A stretch of DNA of 64,000 nt from Spongiibacter tropicus DSM 19543 (GCF_000420325.1 NZ_ATUS01000001.1:562463-626462), one strand, 5' to 3'; positions 10,330 to 21,225 are shown, counted from the stretch's first letter. Numbers and translations: made by a program. The notes: generated by a model from the sequence alone, not told the origin.

Positions 10330-11495
10330 TACTCAACCGCCTCATCGCGAGACGGCTTGCCAGCAACCTGCAAGACGACTTCAGCCGCCTGCTCGCTGGC
10401 GTTGCGCGCCAGATTCACATGAATACGCCGGAACTCGGCAATCAACGCCGCACGCTCATTGCTGTTGCTCAACTGTTCCAGAATCAGCGGCCCGATGACC
10501 TCGGCAGCCACCTCTTCCTGCAATAGTTCAGGCACCAGTGAGCGCTTGGCCAGTAAGTTGGGCAGTGAGAAGAACGGTGTTTTCACCAAGCGCGACAGCA
10601 AGGCGAACGACAGCTTGCCAAAACGGTAGCAGACCACCATTGGCCGCTTGAGTAACAGCGCCTCGAGGCTAGTTGTGCCGGACGCCATCAGCACTGCATC
10701 GGATGCCGCCATCACCGTGCGGGACTGCCCAAGTACCACCCTCACCGGCAAGTCAGCCGTCTGATTCGCGATAGCATCGAGAATCTGGCGACGGCGATCT
10801 TCATTGGCGGCAGCGACCATGAACTCAATGTTCGGCAATGCCCGTCTCAGCCACTGCGCCGACTCCAAAAACGTCGCGATCAACTGCGACACTTCGCCGC
10901 CCCGGCTACCCGGCAGCAGCGCCACCATTGGCTGATCACCCTCGATGTCCAGTTCGGTCCTGGCCTGCTCTCGCTGGTCGTCCAGAGAAATCTGGTCGGC
11001 CAGGGGATGCCCGACACAACTGACTGGCACACCATGCTCCCGATAGAAATCTTCCTCGAAGGGAAACAGGGTCAGCATATGGTCCACAGACTTGGCGATG
11101 TTTTTGATGCGCCCGCGCCGCCACGCCCAGACCGAGGGGCTGACGTAGTGCAGCGTAGGCACACCCTGGTTGCGCATAAAGCGCTCAACATTCAACGTAA
11201 AATCAGGAGAGTCGATACCAATCAGCACATCGGGCTGCCAGTTCAACAGGTGCTGTTTCAGATGGCGACGAATGCGCAGTAACTCCGGCAGACGCTTCAG
11301 CGGTTCTGAAAAGCCCATTACCGACAAGCGGTCCATATCGCAGATGCTGTGAAAGCCCTCCGCCAGCATCAGCGGACCACCGATACCTTCGAATCGCGCG
11401 TGGGGGTAGCGCCGCTTGATCGCTTTCATCAGGTCGGCACCGAGGATATCTCCGGATGCCTCACCCGCAACAAGCGCAATTTTCAATGAAGCCAT
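10329..11495 (-). CDS. lpxB: Lipid-A-disaccharide synthase LpxB
   Basis: LpxB is a peripheral inner-membrane glycosyltransferase that joins UDP-diacylglucosamine and lipid X to give the lipid A disaccharide. The 388-residue protein begins [19 protein letters not shown], the family's N-terminal signature, and has the conserved [14 protein letters not shown] segment and [11 protein letters not shown] further on. It is in the lpxD-fabZ-lpxA-lpxB run, with 39 bases between it and lpxA. Confidence 0.97.
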   Translation of the reverse strand: MASLKIALVAGEASGDILGADLMKAIKRRYPHARFEGIGGPLMLAEGFHSICDMDRLSVMGFSEPLKRLPELLRIRRHLKQHLLNWQPDVLIGIDSPDFTLNVERFMRNQGVPTLHYVSPSVWAWRRGRIKNIAKSVDHMLTLFPFEEDFYREHGVPVSCVGHPLADQISLDDQREQARTELDIEGDQPMVALLPGSRGGEVSQLIATFLESAQWLRRALPNIEFMVAAANEDRRRQILDAIANQTADLPVRVVLGQSRTVMAASDAVLMASGTTSLEALLLKRPMVVCYRFGKLSFALLSRLVKTPFFSLPNLLAKRSLVPELLQEEVAAEVIGPLILEQLSNSNERAALIAEFRRIHVNLARNASEQAAEVVLQVAGKPSRDEAVE

Positions 11496-11534
11496 AGCAC
11501 ATCAGGCCGGCGGAGCCGGCTCCAGTATCAAGCG

Positions 11535-12332
11535 TTAGCGGACAATACCGCGTTGGGAGTTCTTCAGAGAGTCGGCCATCAGGCCCACGGTAGGCTGCTC
11601 ATCAATCAGCGGCTGCAACGCGGCCAGCGCTTCTTCCACAGTCAGGCCATGCCGGTAGATAATTTTATAGGCACGGCGGATAGCCGCGATGGCCTCCGCG
11701 GAAAAGCCTCGGCGCTTCAGGCCTTCCACGTTGATGGTTTTCGCCTCGGCAGGGCTGCCGCTAACCGTCACGTAGGCGGGTACATCTTTACTGATGTGAC
11801 AGCCAAAGCCGGAAAAACTGTGGGCACCAATATGGCAGAACTGGTGGACCAGCGAGTAGCCGCTCAGGATCGCCCAATCTCCCACTACAACGTGCCCGGC
11901 CAGCGATGCGTTATTCACCAGAATACAGTGATCGCCCACTACAGAATCATGCCCAATGTGGGCATAGGCCATAATCAGATTATCGCTGCCGATCACGGTC
12001 TTACCCTGATCCTGCACCGTGCCGCGGTGAATCGTGACGCCTTCGCGGATGATGTTGTTGTCGCCAACAATCAGTTCGGTGGGCTCACCTTTGTACTTGA
12101 GATCAGGGGTATCTTCACCCACCGTGGAGAACTGATAAATCGTATTGTTCTTGCCAATACGCGTAGGCCCGTTAAGCACAACATGAGAACGGATATCACA
12201 GCCTTCGCCCAACTCAACATGCGGACCAACAAGCGTCCATGGTCCGATCTTGACGTCGGCAGCAATGATCGCCGTGGGGTCAATAATCGCCCGAGGGTCT
12301 ATTTGCGCACTGGGGTGAATATGTCCCGACAT
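11535..12332 (-). CDS. lpxA: UDP-N-acetylglucosamine acyltransferase LpxA
   Basis: LpxA adds the first 3-hydroxyacyl chain to UDP-GlcNAc in lipid A synthesis. The 265-residue protein is mostly hexapeptide repeats of a left-handed beta helix, with the catalytic histidine in AYAHIGHDSVVG. The ATG at 12332 shares one base with the fabZ stop (TGATG), so translation is probably coupled. A GTG one codon earlier is an alternative start. Confidence 0.97.
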   Translation of the reverse strand: MSGHIHPSAQIDPRAIIDPTAIIAADVKIGPWTLVGPHVELGEGCDIRSHVVLNGPTRIGKNNTIYQFSTVGEDTPDLKYKGEPTELIVGDNNIIREGVTIHRGTVQDQGKTVIGSDNLIMAYAHIGHDSVVGDHCILVNNASLAGHVVVGDWAILSGYSLVHQFCHIGAHSFSGFGCHISKDVPAYVTVSGSPAEAKTINVEGLKRRGFSAEAIAAIRRAYKIIYRHGLTVEEALAALQPLIDEQPTVGLMADSLKNSQRGIVR

Positions 12333-12772
12333 CACTTCTTCCGATCAATACACAAAATGGACGCGGAACAGGCGAGCTGGTCTTCTACATAGGCCTGACA
12401 TTCAAATTTCCACAAGCCCCGGCGATCGGACACATACTGGGCTTTCAGGATCAACTGGTCTCCCGGCACCACCTGCCGCTTGAAGCGTGCGTTGTCGACA
12501 CCAGCGAACATATAGATCGAACCGTCTGACGGCTTTTTCTCCAAGGTTTTGAACCCGAGGATACCCGCGGCCTGAGCCATCGCCTCGATAATCAGTACGC
12601 CCGGCATGATCGGCATGCCGGGAAAATGACCGTTAAAGTGGTTCTCGTTGCCAGTCACGTTTTTGACGGCCACGATAGACTCACCGGGAGTCAGTTCAAT
12701 GACTTTATCGACGAGCAGAAACGGATAACGCTGAGGCAAATATTCCTGAACTTCATTAATGTCCATGAGCAT
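12332..12772 (-). CDS. fabZ: 3-hydroxyacyl-[ACP] dehydratase FabZ
   Basis: FabZ dehydrates 3-hydroxyacyl-ACP in fatty acid elongation and competes with LpxA and LpxD for the same substrate pool, so the neighbourhood is functionally sensible. The 146-residue hotdog-fold protein has the catalytic histidine in [21 protein letters not shown]. Two in-frame ATGs (12772 and 12766) are possible starts; neither has a clearly better ribosome site. Confidence 0.97.
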   Translation of the reverse strand: MLMDINEVQEYLPQRYPFLLVDKVIELTPGESIVAVKNVTGNENHFNGHFPGMPIMPGVLIIEAMAQAAGILGFKTLEKKPSDGSIYMFAGVDNARFKRQVVPGDQLILKAQYVSDRRGLWKFECQAYVEDQLACSASILCIDRKK

Positions 12773-12775
12773 GGC

Positions 12776-13837
12776 TTAACTCTTGTCCTCATGTAGCTTT
12801 TTTAATTGTTTTTCCAAGGCTTGAACCTGGCGATACAGCTCGTCAAGTTTGCCGAAACGGGCGGAGTTTTTGCGCCACCTCGCTGTTTCCATCAAAGGGC
12901 TGCCACCACTGGAGTAGGTGCCCACCTGATCAATAGATTTGGTTACCAGACTGCGTGCCGTTAAATGCACGCCGTCGGCGATCTGAATATGACCGACCAC
13001 GCCGACATTCCCTGCCAAAGTACAGTGCTTGCCGATTTTTGCACTGCCCGCCACCTGGTTACAGGCAGCCATGGCCGTGCCCTCGCCCACTTCAACGTTG
13101 TGAGCGATCATCGTAAAGTCGTCCATGATAACGCCATCGCCAATTACCGTGTCATTCAGTGCGCCACGATCGATACAGGAGTTGGCACCGACTTCCACAC
13201 GATTGCCGATTCGTACACCACCCAACTGGTGAATTTTCACCCAGCCATCTTTTGACGGTGCAAACCCGAAGCCATCGCCACCAATCACCACACCGGAGTG
13301 GATAATGCACTCATCGCCGATGCTGACGCCGTGGTACACCGTGACATTGGCATGCAGGTAGCTGTACTTACCGATCTGGCTGCCGCGACCAATCACTGTT
13401 CCCGGTGCAATCACCGTGCCTTCGCCAATCTCGGCACCAGCCTCAATCACGCAGTTTGCGCCAATGCTGGCGCTGGGGTGCACTTGGTCGGACTCGACAA
13501 CGGCACTGGGGTGGACGCCAGCACGGGGTTTTTCCAGCGGCTCAAACAAGGCACTGGCTTTCGCATAGGCGAGATAAGGGTTGTCTGAGACCAATATCAC
13601 CCGGTCATCACCGGCGGCCTGAGCCTCTGCCAACAAGTCAGGGTGAACAATCACCGCTCCCGCCTGGGTCTCAGCCAGCAAGCGGCGATATTTAGCGTTT
13701 GCCAGAAAACTGAGCTGGTCGGCTTGGGCGCTGTCTAGTGCGCCGATTCCCCTGACCTGCCGCTGGCCATCGCCATGCAGCGACAACCCCAAAAGCCCGG
13801 CCACTTCGGCCAGGCTCAGTACTTTCTGGTCGGGCAT
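12776..13837 (-). CDS. lpxD: UDP-3-O-(3-hydroxyacyl)glucosamine N-acyltransferase LpxD
   Basis: LpxD adds the N-linked hydroxyacyl chain in lipid A synthesis. The 353-residue protein has an N-terminal uridine-binding domain (to about residue 100), a central left-handed beta helix of hexapeptide repeats with the active-site histidine in DDFTMIAHNVEVGEG, and a C-terminal helix rich in Lys, Gln and Leu. Only 3 bases separate it from ompH and from fabZ. Confidence 0.97.
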   Translation of the reverse strand: MPDQKVLSLAEVAGLLGLSLHGDGQRQVRGIGALDSAQADQLSFLANAKYRRLLAETQAGAVIVHPDLLAEAQAAGDDRVILVSDNPYLAYAKASALFEPLEKPRAGVHPSAVVESDQVHPSASIGANCVIEAGAEIGEGTVIAPGTVIGRGSQIGKYSYLHANVTVYHGVSIGDECIIHSGVVIGGDGFGFAPSKDGWVKIHQLGGVRIGNRVEVGANSCIDRGALNDTVIGDGVIMDDFTMIAHNVEVGEGTAMAACNQVAGSAKIGKHCTLAGNVGVVGHIQIADGVHLTARSLVTKSIDQVGTYSSGGSPLMETARWRKNSARFGKLDELYRQVQALEKQLKKLHEDKS

Positions 13838-13840
13838 GGA

Positions 13841-14350
13841 TTACTTCGCCTGATTCAGCTTATCAGCCACTTTGGCGGTGATATTGTAACCGGCATCTGC
13901 GTGCATAACGGCTTTGGCGGGCAGCAGCAGACCAATGTTTTCTTCCTTGATGATTTCGGGCAACAGTTTTTGCAGTTTGGGGCCGATTTCGGCCATGATG
14001 GTCTGCACTTCCTGCTGCTGAGCCGCTTCAATTTTACGTGCCAGATGCTCACCGTCAGAACGCTTGGTGTCGATTTTGTTCTTGGCCAGCTGACGTTGCT
14101 CGGCGCTGAGAATTTCCAGATCTTTCTGGAACTGCTCTACCAGCTTTTCGTAGTCTTTGCGCACCTGCTCCAGCTCTGAAACATTGTTCTTGAACTCTTT
14201 CTGGTTACGCAACGCGTTCAGGCGCTGTTTGGCAACGTCGGTGTTCAGTACAGCCGCTTCCAGATCGAAGACAGCGATGCGGCCCTGTGCCAACGCCACT
14301 GAACCCCAAAGCATGGCAAAAACCAGGACGGCAAATTTTATCGTTTTCAT
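13841..14350 (-). CDS. ompH: Periplasmic chaperone OmpH/Skp
   Basis: Skp holds unfolded outer membrane proteins in the periplasm on their way to the BAM complex. The 169-residue protein has a signal peptide (MKTIKFAVLVFAMLWGSVALA, cut before QGRIAVFD) followed by a charged coiled-coil region typical of the Skp tentacles. It lies between bamA and lpxD, the conserved position. It is also named skp. Confidence 0.94.
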   Translation of the reverse strand: MKTIKFAVLVFAMLWGSVALAQGRIAVFDLEAAVLNTDVAKQRLNALRNQKEFKNNVSELEQVRKDYEKLVEQFQKDLEILSAEQRQLAKNKIDTKRSDGEHLARKIEAAQQQEVQTIMAEIGPKLQKLLPEIIKEENIGLLLPAKAVMHADAGYNITAKVADKLNQAK

Positions 14351-14380
14351 GACAGACTCCTGAAACAGTTTTCGGATAAA

Positions 14381-16963
14381 TTAAAAAGTGCGACCGAGTG
14401 AGAACTGGAAAATCTCGGTCTCGTCGATTTTCTCATCGTTTAGGGCACGTCCCAGACTGAAGGTCAGCGGCCCGAAGCCGGTAATCCAAGTCACACCAAA
14501 ACCGGCCGAATAGCGTAACTCACTGGCTTTTGGCGATGAACAGTTCAGCTGAGTAGCACCACAACTGGTGCTGAACACATTACCCGCATCGATAAACAGA
14601 CCGCTGCGCACGGAACGCTGGTCTTTCACGAACGGGAGCGGGAACAGTAGCTCAATACTCCCCTCCACCAGCACGTTACCACCGAAGGGATCAGAGTCAT
14701 CGTCAAACGACGAGGTATTGACCTCCAGCTTGCCGGTATCGGGATTCAGCACATACGCACCCTGCGCTGACAAGGCGGTCGCATTACCGCTCGCATCGAT
14801 AGCTGTGGCGGCCTGACTGATACTGTAGATATCTGCCGGCGTGCTGCGCGGGCCCAAGGTATTGGCTCGGTAGCCACGCACTGAGCTGAAACCACCCGCA
14901 TAGAAGTGCTCGAAGAACGGCAGTTTATCGATATTCCCATAGCCGTCGCCATAGCCCAACTCGGTTCTGAAACGCAGGGTCAAGCTGTTGGTTACCGGCA
15001 CATAGAGCTGGCCATTGTAAGTCAGTCGGAAATACTCCAGATCGGAGCCGGGAATAGCGGCCTCGAGTGACACCGACTGAGAAGCACCACGGGTTGCCAG
15101 CAGACCGCGGTTCAGGGTTGACTGACGCCAGGAGATGCCTGCCGTGTAGTTATGGAATTCATCACCGTACTCATCGAGGAAACCCGGCTCCGTGCTGTCG
15201 ACGAGCGCACTGTCAGGCAGGTTTTCAAGGTCTTCCAAAACTTCCGCAACTGTATACCGACCCGTACTACTGTCCATCTGGCTGACAAAGTAGTGATCAA
15301 TCGCATCGAGAATACGCGGGCTGGTTTTAATTTCTTTTACTGCCGCCACACCCGCTTCGATCGTGGTGTAGGTATAGCCCAGCTCGAAGCCCAAGCGCTG
15401 TGTTTCTGAAATCGGATAGCCGAAATTCACACTGGTGCCGTAGGTATCAGTGGTGTAGCTGGCAACGTTGACTTCTTCATAGTCCGTCGCGCGGTAAAAT
15501 ACCGAGAAACCCCGGCTCACGCCGTCTTCTGTAAAGTAGGGGTCAACATAGTTAAAGCTGGCACTTTGCAGGAAGTCACTGCGCGACACGCCGAAACCTA
15601 CCTGCTTACCGGTGCCGAGGAAGTTGTTCTGCTGGATATTGGCACTCAGCAGCAGACCGCTGTCCTGAGAGAAACCCACACTGGCCCCCAGGCTGCCCGA
15701 GCTTTGCTCCTCGACCGTATAGGTCAGGTCAATCTGGTCGTCAGTGCCCGGAACTTCGTTGGTCTCGACCTGTGCACCTTTGAAGTAACCCAGCCGTTCG
15801 AGTCGAATTCGCGATAGCTCAATTTTGTCTGCGGACGCGGGTGCCGCCTCCATCTGGCGCATTTCCCGACGCAACACCTCATCGGCGGTTCGCGCATTAC
15901 CCTCAAAGCTGATGCGGCGAACATAGGTACGTTTACCCGGATCGACGAAGAACTTCAGGGCAACCGTGCCCGCCTCTTCATCCACTTCGGGAATGCCTCG
16001 GACCTTGGCAAAGTTATAGCCTTCGTTACCGAGGCGCTTCACCATGAATTCTTCGGTGCTGGTCACCAGGGCTTGCGAGAAAACCTGCCCTTCACGCACC
16101 AGAATAAAGCGTTTCAGATCGTCCTCGGGAAGCACCAGGTCCCCGGACAGCTCCGCGCCGCTCACGGTGTACTTATCACCTTCTGTGACATTGACGGTGA
16201 TGTACACGGATTTGCGGTCGGGACTGATCGATACCTGGATGGAATCGGTATTAAATTGCAGATAGCCGCGATCGAGATAATAGGAGTTAAGCTTTTCCAG
16301 ATCGCCTTTCAGCTTCTCCCTGGCGTACTTGTCACTGCTACTGAAAAAAGAAAAGAAGCCAGCAGGCTTCAATTCAAACTGTTCCAGGAGTGTTTCATCG
16401 TCAAAGACGGTATTGCCGACAATATTGATGTGCTTGATCGATGCCGTGCTGCCTTCATCGATATTGATGGAGATTGACACCCGGTTGCGAGGTTCAGCGA
16501 CAACATCTGTTTCGATACCCGCATCGTATCTTCCCTGAGACACGTACTGACGGGTCAGCTCCATGCGCATATTTTCAAGGGTCGCGCGCTTGAAGACCTG
16601 CCCCTCTGCAAGACCGGCATTTTTCAGGCCATCCATCAGCGCATCGGTTGCCAGAGCCTTGTTGCCTTCAATGTTGATCTTGCTGATAGAAGGACGCTCT
16701 TGAACCTTGACGACCAGCACGTCCTGATCGATACCTATGCGAATATCGTCAAAGTTGCCTGTCGCGAACAACGCTCGCGTCGAGCGAGAGATCGCTTCTT
16801 GCGTAACAAGGTCACCCACGTTCAACGGCAGGGCAGAAAACACGGTTTCCGCGGCGATACGCTGCAGGCCCTCTACCCGAATATCGTTAAGACGGGTCTG
16901 AGCGAGGGCATAGGGGCTTGTCAGACAAAAAAGAACTGCGTACAGGAAAATACGTTTCATCAA
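14381..16963 (-). CDS. bamA: Outer membrane assembly factor BamA
   Basis: BamA is the central beta-barrel that inserts proteins into the outer membrane. At 860 residues it is longer than the 810 of E. coli. A signal peptide (about 1-21) is followed by five POTRA domains (to about residue 420) and a C-terminal barrel. The barrel has the conserved SVRGYRANTLGP loop motif and ends in phenylalanine (SLGRTF). The extra length lies in acidic loop insertions: one near residues 555-610 and one after VRGY near residues 700-760. It follows rseP and precedes ompH. Confidence 0.97.
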   Translation of the reverse strand: MMKRIFLYAVLFCLTSPYALAQTRLNDIRVEGLQRIAAETVFSALPLNVGDLVTQEAISRSTRALFATGNFDDIRIGIDQDVLVVKVQERPSISKINIEGNKALATDALMDGLKNAGLAEGQVFKRATLENMRMELTRQYVSQGRYDAGIETDVVAEPRNRVSISINIDEGSTASIKHINIVGNTVFDDETLLEQFELKPAGFFSFFSSSDKYAREKLKGDLEKLNSYYLDRGYLQFNTDSIQVSISPDRKSVYITVNVTEGDKYTVSGAELSGDLVLPEDDLKRFILVREGQVFSQALVTSTEEFMVKRLGNEGYNFAKVRGIPEVDEEAGTVALKFFVDPGKRTYVRRISFEGNARTADEVLRREMRQMEAAPASADKIELSRIRLERLGYFKGAQVETNEVPGTDDQIDLTYTVEEQSSGSLGASVGFSQDSGLLLSANIQQNNFLGTGKQVGFGVSRSDFLQSASFNYVDPYFTEDGVSRGFSVFYRATDYEEVNVASYTTDTYGTSVNFGYPISETQRLGFELGYTYTTIEAGVAAVKEIKTSPRILDAIDHYFVSQMDSSTGRYTVAEVLEDLENLPDSALVDSTEPGFLDEYGDEFHNYTAGISWRQSTLNRGLLATRGASQSVSLEAAIPGSDLEYFRLTYNGQLYVPVTNSLTLRFRTELGYGDGYGNIDKLPFFEHFYAGGFSSVRGYRANTLGPRSTPADIYSISQAATAIDASGNATALSAQGAYVLNPDTGKLEVNTSSFDDDSDPFGGNVLVEGSIELLFPLPFVKDQRSVRSGLFIDAGNVFSTSCGATQLNCSSPKASELRYSAGFGVTWITGFGPLTFSLGRALNDEKIDETEIFQFSLGRTF

Positions 16964-17043
16964 AAACCAGCAACCAAGGCTAGGGGTTCACCCGCTCAGA
17001 TCCGGGCGAGCCACTGATTAAAAAATATCGCTAAGCTCGAATA

Positions 17044-18402
17044 TCAGAGGCGCAATACATCGTTATATAAAGCAAAAAACATGACACCGACCACCAACGC
17101 CAATCCGACTTGGTTTGCCAATGCCTGAACCTGTTCTGTTACCGGCTTGCCACGCAACCACTCCAGCGTCGCGTAAACAATGTGTCCACCGTCCAATATG
17201 GGAATCGGCAACAAATTTAATACCGCCAAACTGATGCTCAGCAAGCCCAGAAAATTCAGCCAGGAGAAAAACCCGTACTGTGCGGAAGAGCCGGCCACTT
17301 TAGCAATCGTTATCGGGCCACTCAAGTTTTTCGGCGACAACAGGCCGGTCAACATCTTCTTCAGCGATTCCAGAGTGAAGACACTCATCTGCCAGGTTTT
17401 GTTCAGCGCCGCCGTCATAGCCGAAACCGGGCCGTAGTGCATCTCTCGACGCATCTGCTCAGGCCACTCTGGAATTTCTGCTGCGACCCCAACAAAACCC
17501 ACAGCCACCCCATTATCTTCAAGCTTGCGCTCGGGCGTGAGGCTGATCGCCAGCGGCTGTCCGTCTCGCTCCACGGATAGCGCCAACGTTATCGACGGAC
17601 TCGCCCGAGCGATTTGCACCCAGCCCTGCCAGTCTTCAATGCGTTTACCGTCAACACTGACAATACGATCACCGGGCTTCAAACCCGCTCGCGCCGCCGC
17701 ACTGCCATCAACCACCTCACCAACAATTGGCAGAAACTCGGGCATATACAGCGTGACACCCAACTCCGACAGAGGGTTGGGCTCTTCCAGTCCCTGCATC
17801 CAGCGGTCAATCGCCACGGTATTCTGATAAGTGAGGTCACTATCGGGCCATTTTACCGACAGCGTCAGATTGCCGGTCTCACCAATCCGCTCCAGCAGCT
17901 GCATTTGCAGGCTTTCCCAGGTTGGCGTCTCTTCACCGTCTACGGCAACAATTTCCTGGCCGCTTTCCAGTCCTGCCCGCTCAGCCAGTGAGCCAGGCAT
18001 GACGTCACCGACGATGGGCGCAACACCGCCCACGCCATTCATGAAAATCGCCCAGTAGGCAACAATCGCCAACGCAAAATTAGCCAGCGGCCCAGCCGCC
18101 GCAATCGCGATACGGCGGGCGGGCGTTGCGCGGTTAAAGGCCATATGAGTCATATCTTCCGGCACGTCACCCTCGCGCTCGTCCAGCATTTTGACGTAGC
18201 CGCCCAGTGGTATCCCCGCCACCGCGTATTCAGTACCGGATTTATCGCGCCAGCTGAGCAGCGGCTTGCCAAACCCCACCGAAAACCGCAGCACTTTGAC
18301 ACCACAGCGGCGCGCCACCCAGAAGTGTCCGAACTCGTGGATAGAAACCAACACCCCAAGGGTGACAATGGTGATCAGTATGGTTTGAAGAATCTCTAGC
18401 AC
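17044..18402 (-). CDS. rseP: Intramembrane site-2 protease RseP
   Basis: RseP cuts the anti-sigma factor RseA inside the membrane and so releases sigma E during envelope stress. The 452-residue protein has the zinc motif HEFGH at about residues 22-26 in the first membrane segment, two PDZ domains in the middle and the LDGGH motif near the C-terminus. The start codon is GTG with a good GAGAGGTAGG ribosome site. Its place before bamA links it to outer membrane assembly. Confidence 0.97.
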   Translation of the reverse strand: MLEILQTILITIVTLGVLVSIHEFGHFWVARRCGVKVLRFSVGFGKPLLSWRDKSGTEYAVAGIPLGGYVKMLDEREGDVPEDMTHMAFNRATPARRIAIAAAGPLANFALAIVAYWAIFMNGVGGVAPIVGDVMPGSLAERAGLESGQEIVAVDGEETPTWESLQMQLLERIGETGNLTLSVKWPDSDLTYQNTVAIDRWMQGLEEPNPLSELGVTLYMPEFLPIVGEVVDGSAAARAGLKPGDRIVSVDGKRIEDWQGWVQIARASPSITLALSVERDGQPLAISLTPERKLEDNGVAVGFVGVAAEIPEWPEQMRREMHYGPVSAMTAALNKTWQMSVFTLESLKKMLTGLLSPKNLSGPITIAKVAGSSAQYGFFSWLNFLGLLSISLAVLNLLPIPILDGGHIVYATLEWLRGKPVTEQVQALANQVGLALVVGVMFFALYNDVLRL

Positions 18403-18413
18403 CGTCCTACCTC

Positions 18414-19592
18414 TCAGCCCCGTTTGTACTCAGGAATCAATGCTGCGGCTCGCTCTCTCGCCAGCCTATCCGCGGCTTTGACATCATCCAGCGATGTCGG
18501 TTCAACGTTCTCAAAGCACTCCATGACCGATTCCAGCACTCGCGGAATCGCTGTAAAAGGCAGGGATTCCGCGAGAAATGCCTCAACGGCGACTTCATTA
18601 GCCGCATTCAGCACGGCACTGGCCACCCCACCGGCTTCTGCGGCCTCTCGAGCCAGACGCAAACAGGGGAAACGCTGCTCATCCGGCGCTTCAAAGTCCA
18701 GCCTTGCCTGCATAATCAGGTCGAGAGTGGCCACTCCAGACTCCATTCGCCCGGGCCAGGCAAGCGCGTGGGCAATAGGCGTTCGCATATCCGGCTGCCC
18801 CATTTGCGCCAACACCGACCCATCAACATATTCCACCATTGAATGAATAACGCTTTGAGGGTGAACGACCACCTCGATTTTCTGTGGGGGACAATGGAAT
18901 AACCAACAGGCCTCAATCAGCTCCAAGCCCTTGTTCATCATGGTGGCAGAATCAACAGAAATCTTCCGCCCCATTGACCAGTTGGGATGAGCGCAGGCCT
19001 CATCGGGCGTCACCGCAGCCAGCGAATCCAGCGGACGCTGGCGGAAAGGACCTCCGGAGCCCGTCAGCAGAATGCGCCGCACCCCCTGCGCCCCCAGGCC
19101 GCGACGATCGATACCCGGCATGCATTGAAAAATGGCGTTGTGCTCGCTGTCGATCGGGAGCAGCGTCGCACCGTGATCCTCGACAGCCTGCATAAACAGT
19201 CGACCCGCCATAACCAGCGACTCTTTGTTCGCCAGCAGGACTTTGCCACCGGCCTTAACGGCTGCCAACGTAGGCATTAGCCCAGCCGCGCCTACAATTG
19301 CCGCCATGACCGTCTCGGCCTGACTGGCAACCTCACAGAGTCCCTGCTCGCCTTCCAACACCTCAGTGTCACTGCCCGCCTCTTTGAGACGCTGCCGTAG
19401 CTGGTTGGCAGAGGACTCATCCCGCAGCACCGCGTAGCGAGGCGCATGCGCCATGACCTGATCGAACAGCACATCGATACTGCGATTGGCGGTGAGCGCG
19501 AAAATTTCATACTGCGAGGGATGGCGCGCCAGTACGTCGAGCGTACTGACACCAATCGAGCCGGTAGACCCGAGAATGGCAACTTTCTCCAT
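18414..19592 (-). CDS. dxr: 1-deoxy-D-xylulose 5-phosphate reductoisomerase
   Basis: Dxr (IspC) makes methylerythritol phosphate, the second step of the non-mevalonate isoprenoid pathway. The 392-residue protein begins [20 protein letters not shown] with the NADPH-binding glycine motif, and has [10 protein letters not shown] and [19 protein letters not shown] for substrate and metal binding. The start overlaps the cdsA stop by one base (TAATG). uppS nearby uses the product of this pathway. Confidence 0.97.
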   Translation of the reverse strand: MEKVAILGSTGSIGVSTLDVLARHPSQYEIFALTANRSIDVLFDQVMAHAPRYAVLRDESSANQLRQRLKEAGSDTEVLEGEQGLCEVASQAETVMAAIVGAAGLMPTLAAVKAGGKVLLANKESLVMAGRLFMQAVEDHGATLLPIDSEHNAIFQCMPGIDRRGLGAQGVRRILLTGSGGPFRQRPLDSLAAVTPDEACAHPNWSMGRKISVDSATMMNKGLELIEACWLFHCPPQKIEVVVHPQSVIHSMVEYVDGSVLAQMGQPDMRTPIAHALAWPGRMESGVATLDLIMQARLDFEAPDEQRFPCLRLAREAAEAGGVASAVLNAANEVAVEAFLAESLPFTAIPRVLESVMECFENVEPTSLDDVKAADRLARERAAALIPEYKRG

Positions 19593-20428
19593 TACTGCCA
19601 GCCCACCGACATCAACCCAAGAGCGAAGACAGGCGATGCCGCCGTCAAGCTATCCACTCGGTCCATAATGCCGCCGTGCCCGGGCAAGATGTGGCTGCTG
19701 TCTTTAATCCCGCGATGGCGCTTGATCATGCTTTCGAGCAGATCCCCCAGCACTGACGCCAGGACCGTTATCGCAGCAACCACAAGCATCGGCAACAGCC
19801 CTACCGGCATCCCGGCAGGCCAAACAAGCCAAAGCACGGCCATCAGCGAAAGGCTGCACAGCACCCCGCCCCAAAATCCGGCCCAGGATTTACCCGGACT
19901 CACGGCCGGAGCCAACTTGGCCTTGCCGAATGCCTTGCCGAAAAAATACGCACCAATATCTGCCGCAGCGACCAAGGCCACCAGCATCACAATCATCCAG
20001 GCGCCATTTTGCATGGCGCGCAGGTAGCTCAGCGCAACCCAGGTGGGCAACAATACCAACACCCCGATAAACAGGCGCATCAGACGGGAGCCCCACAGGC
20101 CGGCACTGGCCGGGTAGCTTTTCACCCATAGCAGCGCGATGGCCCACCACAAACAGCCCGCAACAAGCACATCGCGGACCGGAAGCGGGTTAAGGGAATC
20201 ATAAAAACCAAGATGCATGGCCGTAGCAGCGATCAAGCCGCCGATACCGGCAACGTATAACAGCCGTGCAGGCAGGCCCTGCAAGCCACTGAGATCCGAC
20301 CACTCCCAGGCAGCCAGCAAAACAATCGCAGCAAACACGAGAGACAATTGCGAGGGAGACAGTCCAGCGATCGCCGCCAACAGCGCCACAACAATCAGAA
20401 CGGCGGTGATAACCCGCTGTTTGAGCAT
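19592..20428 (-). CDS. cdsA: Phosphatidate cytidylyltransferase CdsA
   Basis: CdsA makes CDP-diacylglycerol, precursor of all bacterial phospholipids, in the inner membrane. The 278-residue protein is very hydrophobic with roughly eight membrane segments. Its C-terminal signature runs from [20 protein letters not shown] to the aspartates of IMDRVDSL. It lies between uppS and dxr, the conserved order, and is likely co-transcribed with both. Confidence 0.96.
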   Translation of the reverse strand: MLKQRVITAVLIVVALLAAIAGLSPSQLSLVFAAIVLLAAWEWSDLSGLQGLPARLLYVAGIGGLIAATAMHLGFYDSLNPLPVRDVLVAGCLWWAIALLWVKSYPASAGLWGSRLMRLFIGVLVLLPTWVALSYLRAMQNGAWMIVMLVALVAAADIGAYFFGKAFGKAKLAPAVSPGKSWAGFWGGVLCSLSLMAVLWLVWPAGMPVGLLPMLVVAAITVLASVLGDLLESMIKRHRGIKDSSHILPGHGGIMDRVDSLTAASPVFALGLMSVGWQ

Positions 20429-20443
20429 ATACAGATCTCCGGT

Positions 20444-21202
20444 TTACTTGCCGTCGTCGTTATCGTTATCACGGCCACCGAAACGGCGTTCGCGATGCGC
20501 AAAAGCATCCAGGGCCTTGGCCATTTCCGCCTCGTTAAAGTCGGGCCACAGGCAGTCACAGAAATAAAATTCGCTGTACGCCAGCTGCCACAACATGAAA
20601 TTACTGATTCGCTGCTCACCCGCCGTGCGTATACACAAATCAGGTTTCGGCAAGTCCGCCAGCGCCAACTGCTGGTCAAAGAGCGTAATATCAATATCTT
20701 CAGCACGCAATTGCCCTGCCTCGACCTGCCGGGCAAGGCGGCGCGCCGCGCTGACAATATCCCACTGACCACCGTAATCCACGGCAATCACCAGCGTTGT
20801 CTGGGTGTTATTTCGGGTGAGCTGCTCGCTGTGCTCCATCTGCTTGCGAAGTCCGGCAGAAAAGCGGTCGCGCTCACCAATGAAGCGCATGCGCACACCG
20901 TCTTCATGCAACTGCGCGGTCTCGCTCTCCAGATAATTGGAAAACAGACGCATCAGCGCCTGAACTTCGAGACTCGGACGCTGCCAGTTTTCGCTGGAGA
21001 AGGCAAAAAGTGTGACCACCTCCACCCCGCGCTCGCGACAGCTTCTGAGCAGGCCCCGAATAACTTCAACACCAGCTCGGTGGCCGCCTGCCGCCTTCAA
21101 ACCCCGCTGCCGGGCCCAGCGATTGTTACCATCCATGATGATGGCGACGTGCTTCGGCGCGGCGGGGCCATCTGGGGCATTGCGCCCCTTACTTGCTACC
21201 AT
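20444..21202 (-). CDS. uppS: Undecaprenyl diphosphate synthase
   Basis: UppS (IspU) extends farnesyl diphosphate to the C55 lipid carrier used for peptidoglycan and O-antigen. The 252-residue protein has the catalytic aspartate in HVAIIMDGNNRWARQRG, where most relatives have Gly in place of the second Asn, and the FAFSSENWQRP segment. The last 20 residues are charged (RRFGGRDNDNDDGK). It is 23 bases downstream of frr. Confidence 0.96.
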   Translation of the reverse strand: MVASKGRNAPDGPAAPKHVAIIMDGNNRWARQRGLKAAGGHRAGVEVIRGLLRSCRERGVEVVTLFAFSSENWQRPSLEVQALMRLFSNYLESETAQLHEDGVRMRFIGERDRFSAGLRKQMEHSEQLTRNNTQTTLVIAVDYGGQWDIVSAARRLARQVEAGQLRAEDIDITLFDQQLALADLPKPDLCIRTAGEQRISNFMLWQLAYSEFYFCDCLWPDFNEAEMAKALDAFAHRERRFGGRDNDNDDGK

Positions 21203-21225
21203 GTAAAACGCTGCTTCTCGGCCGA

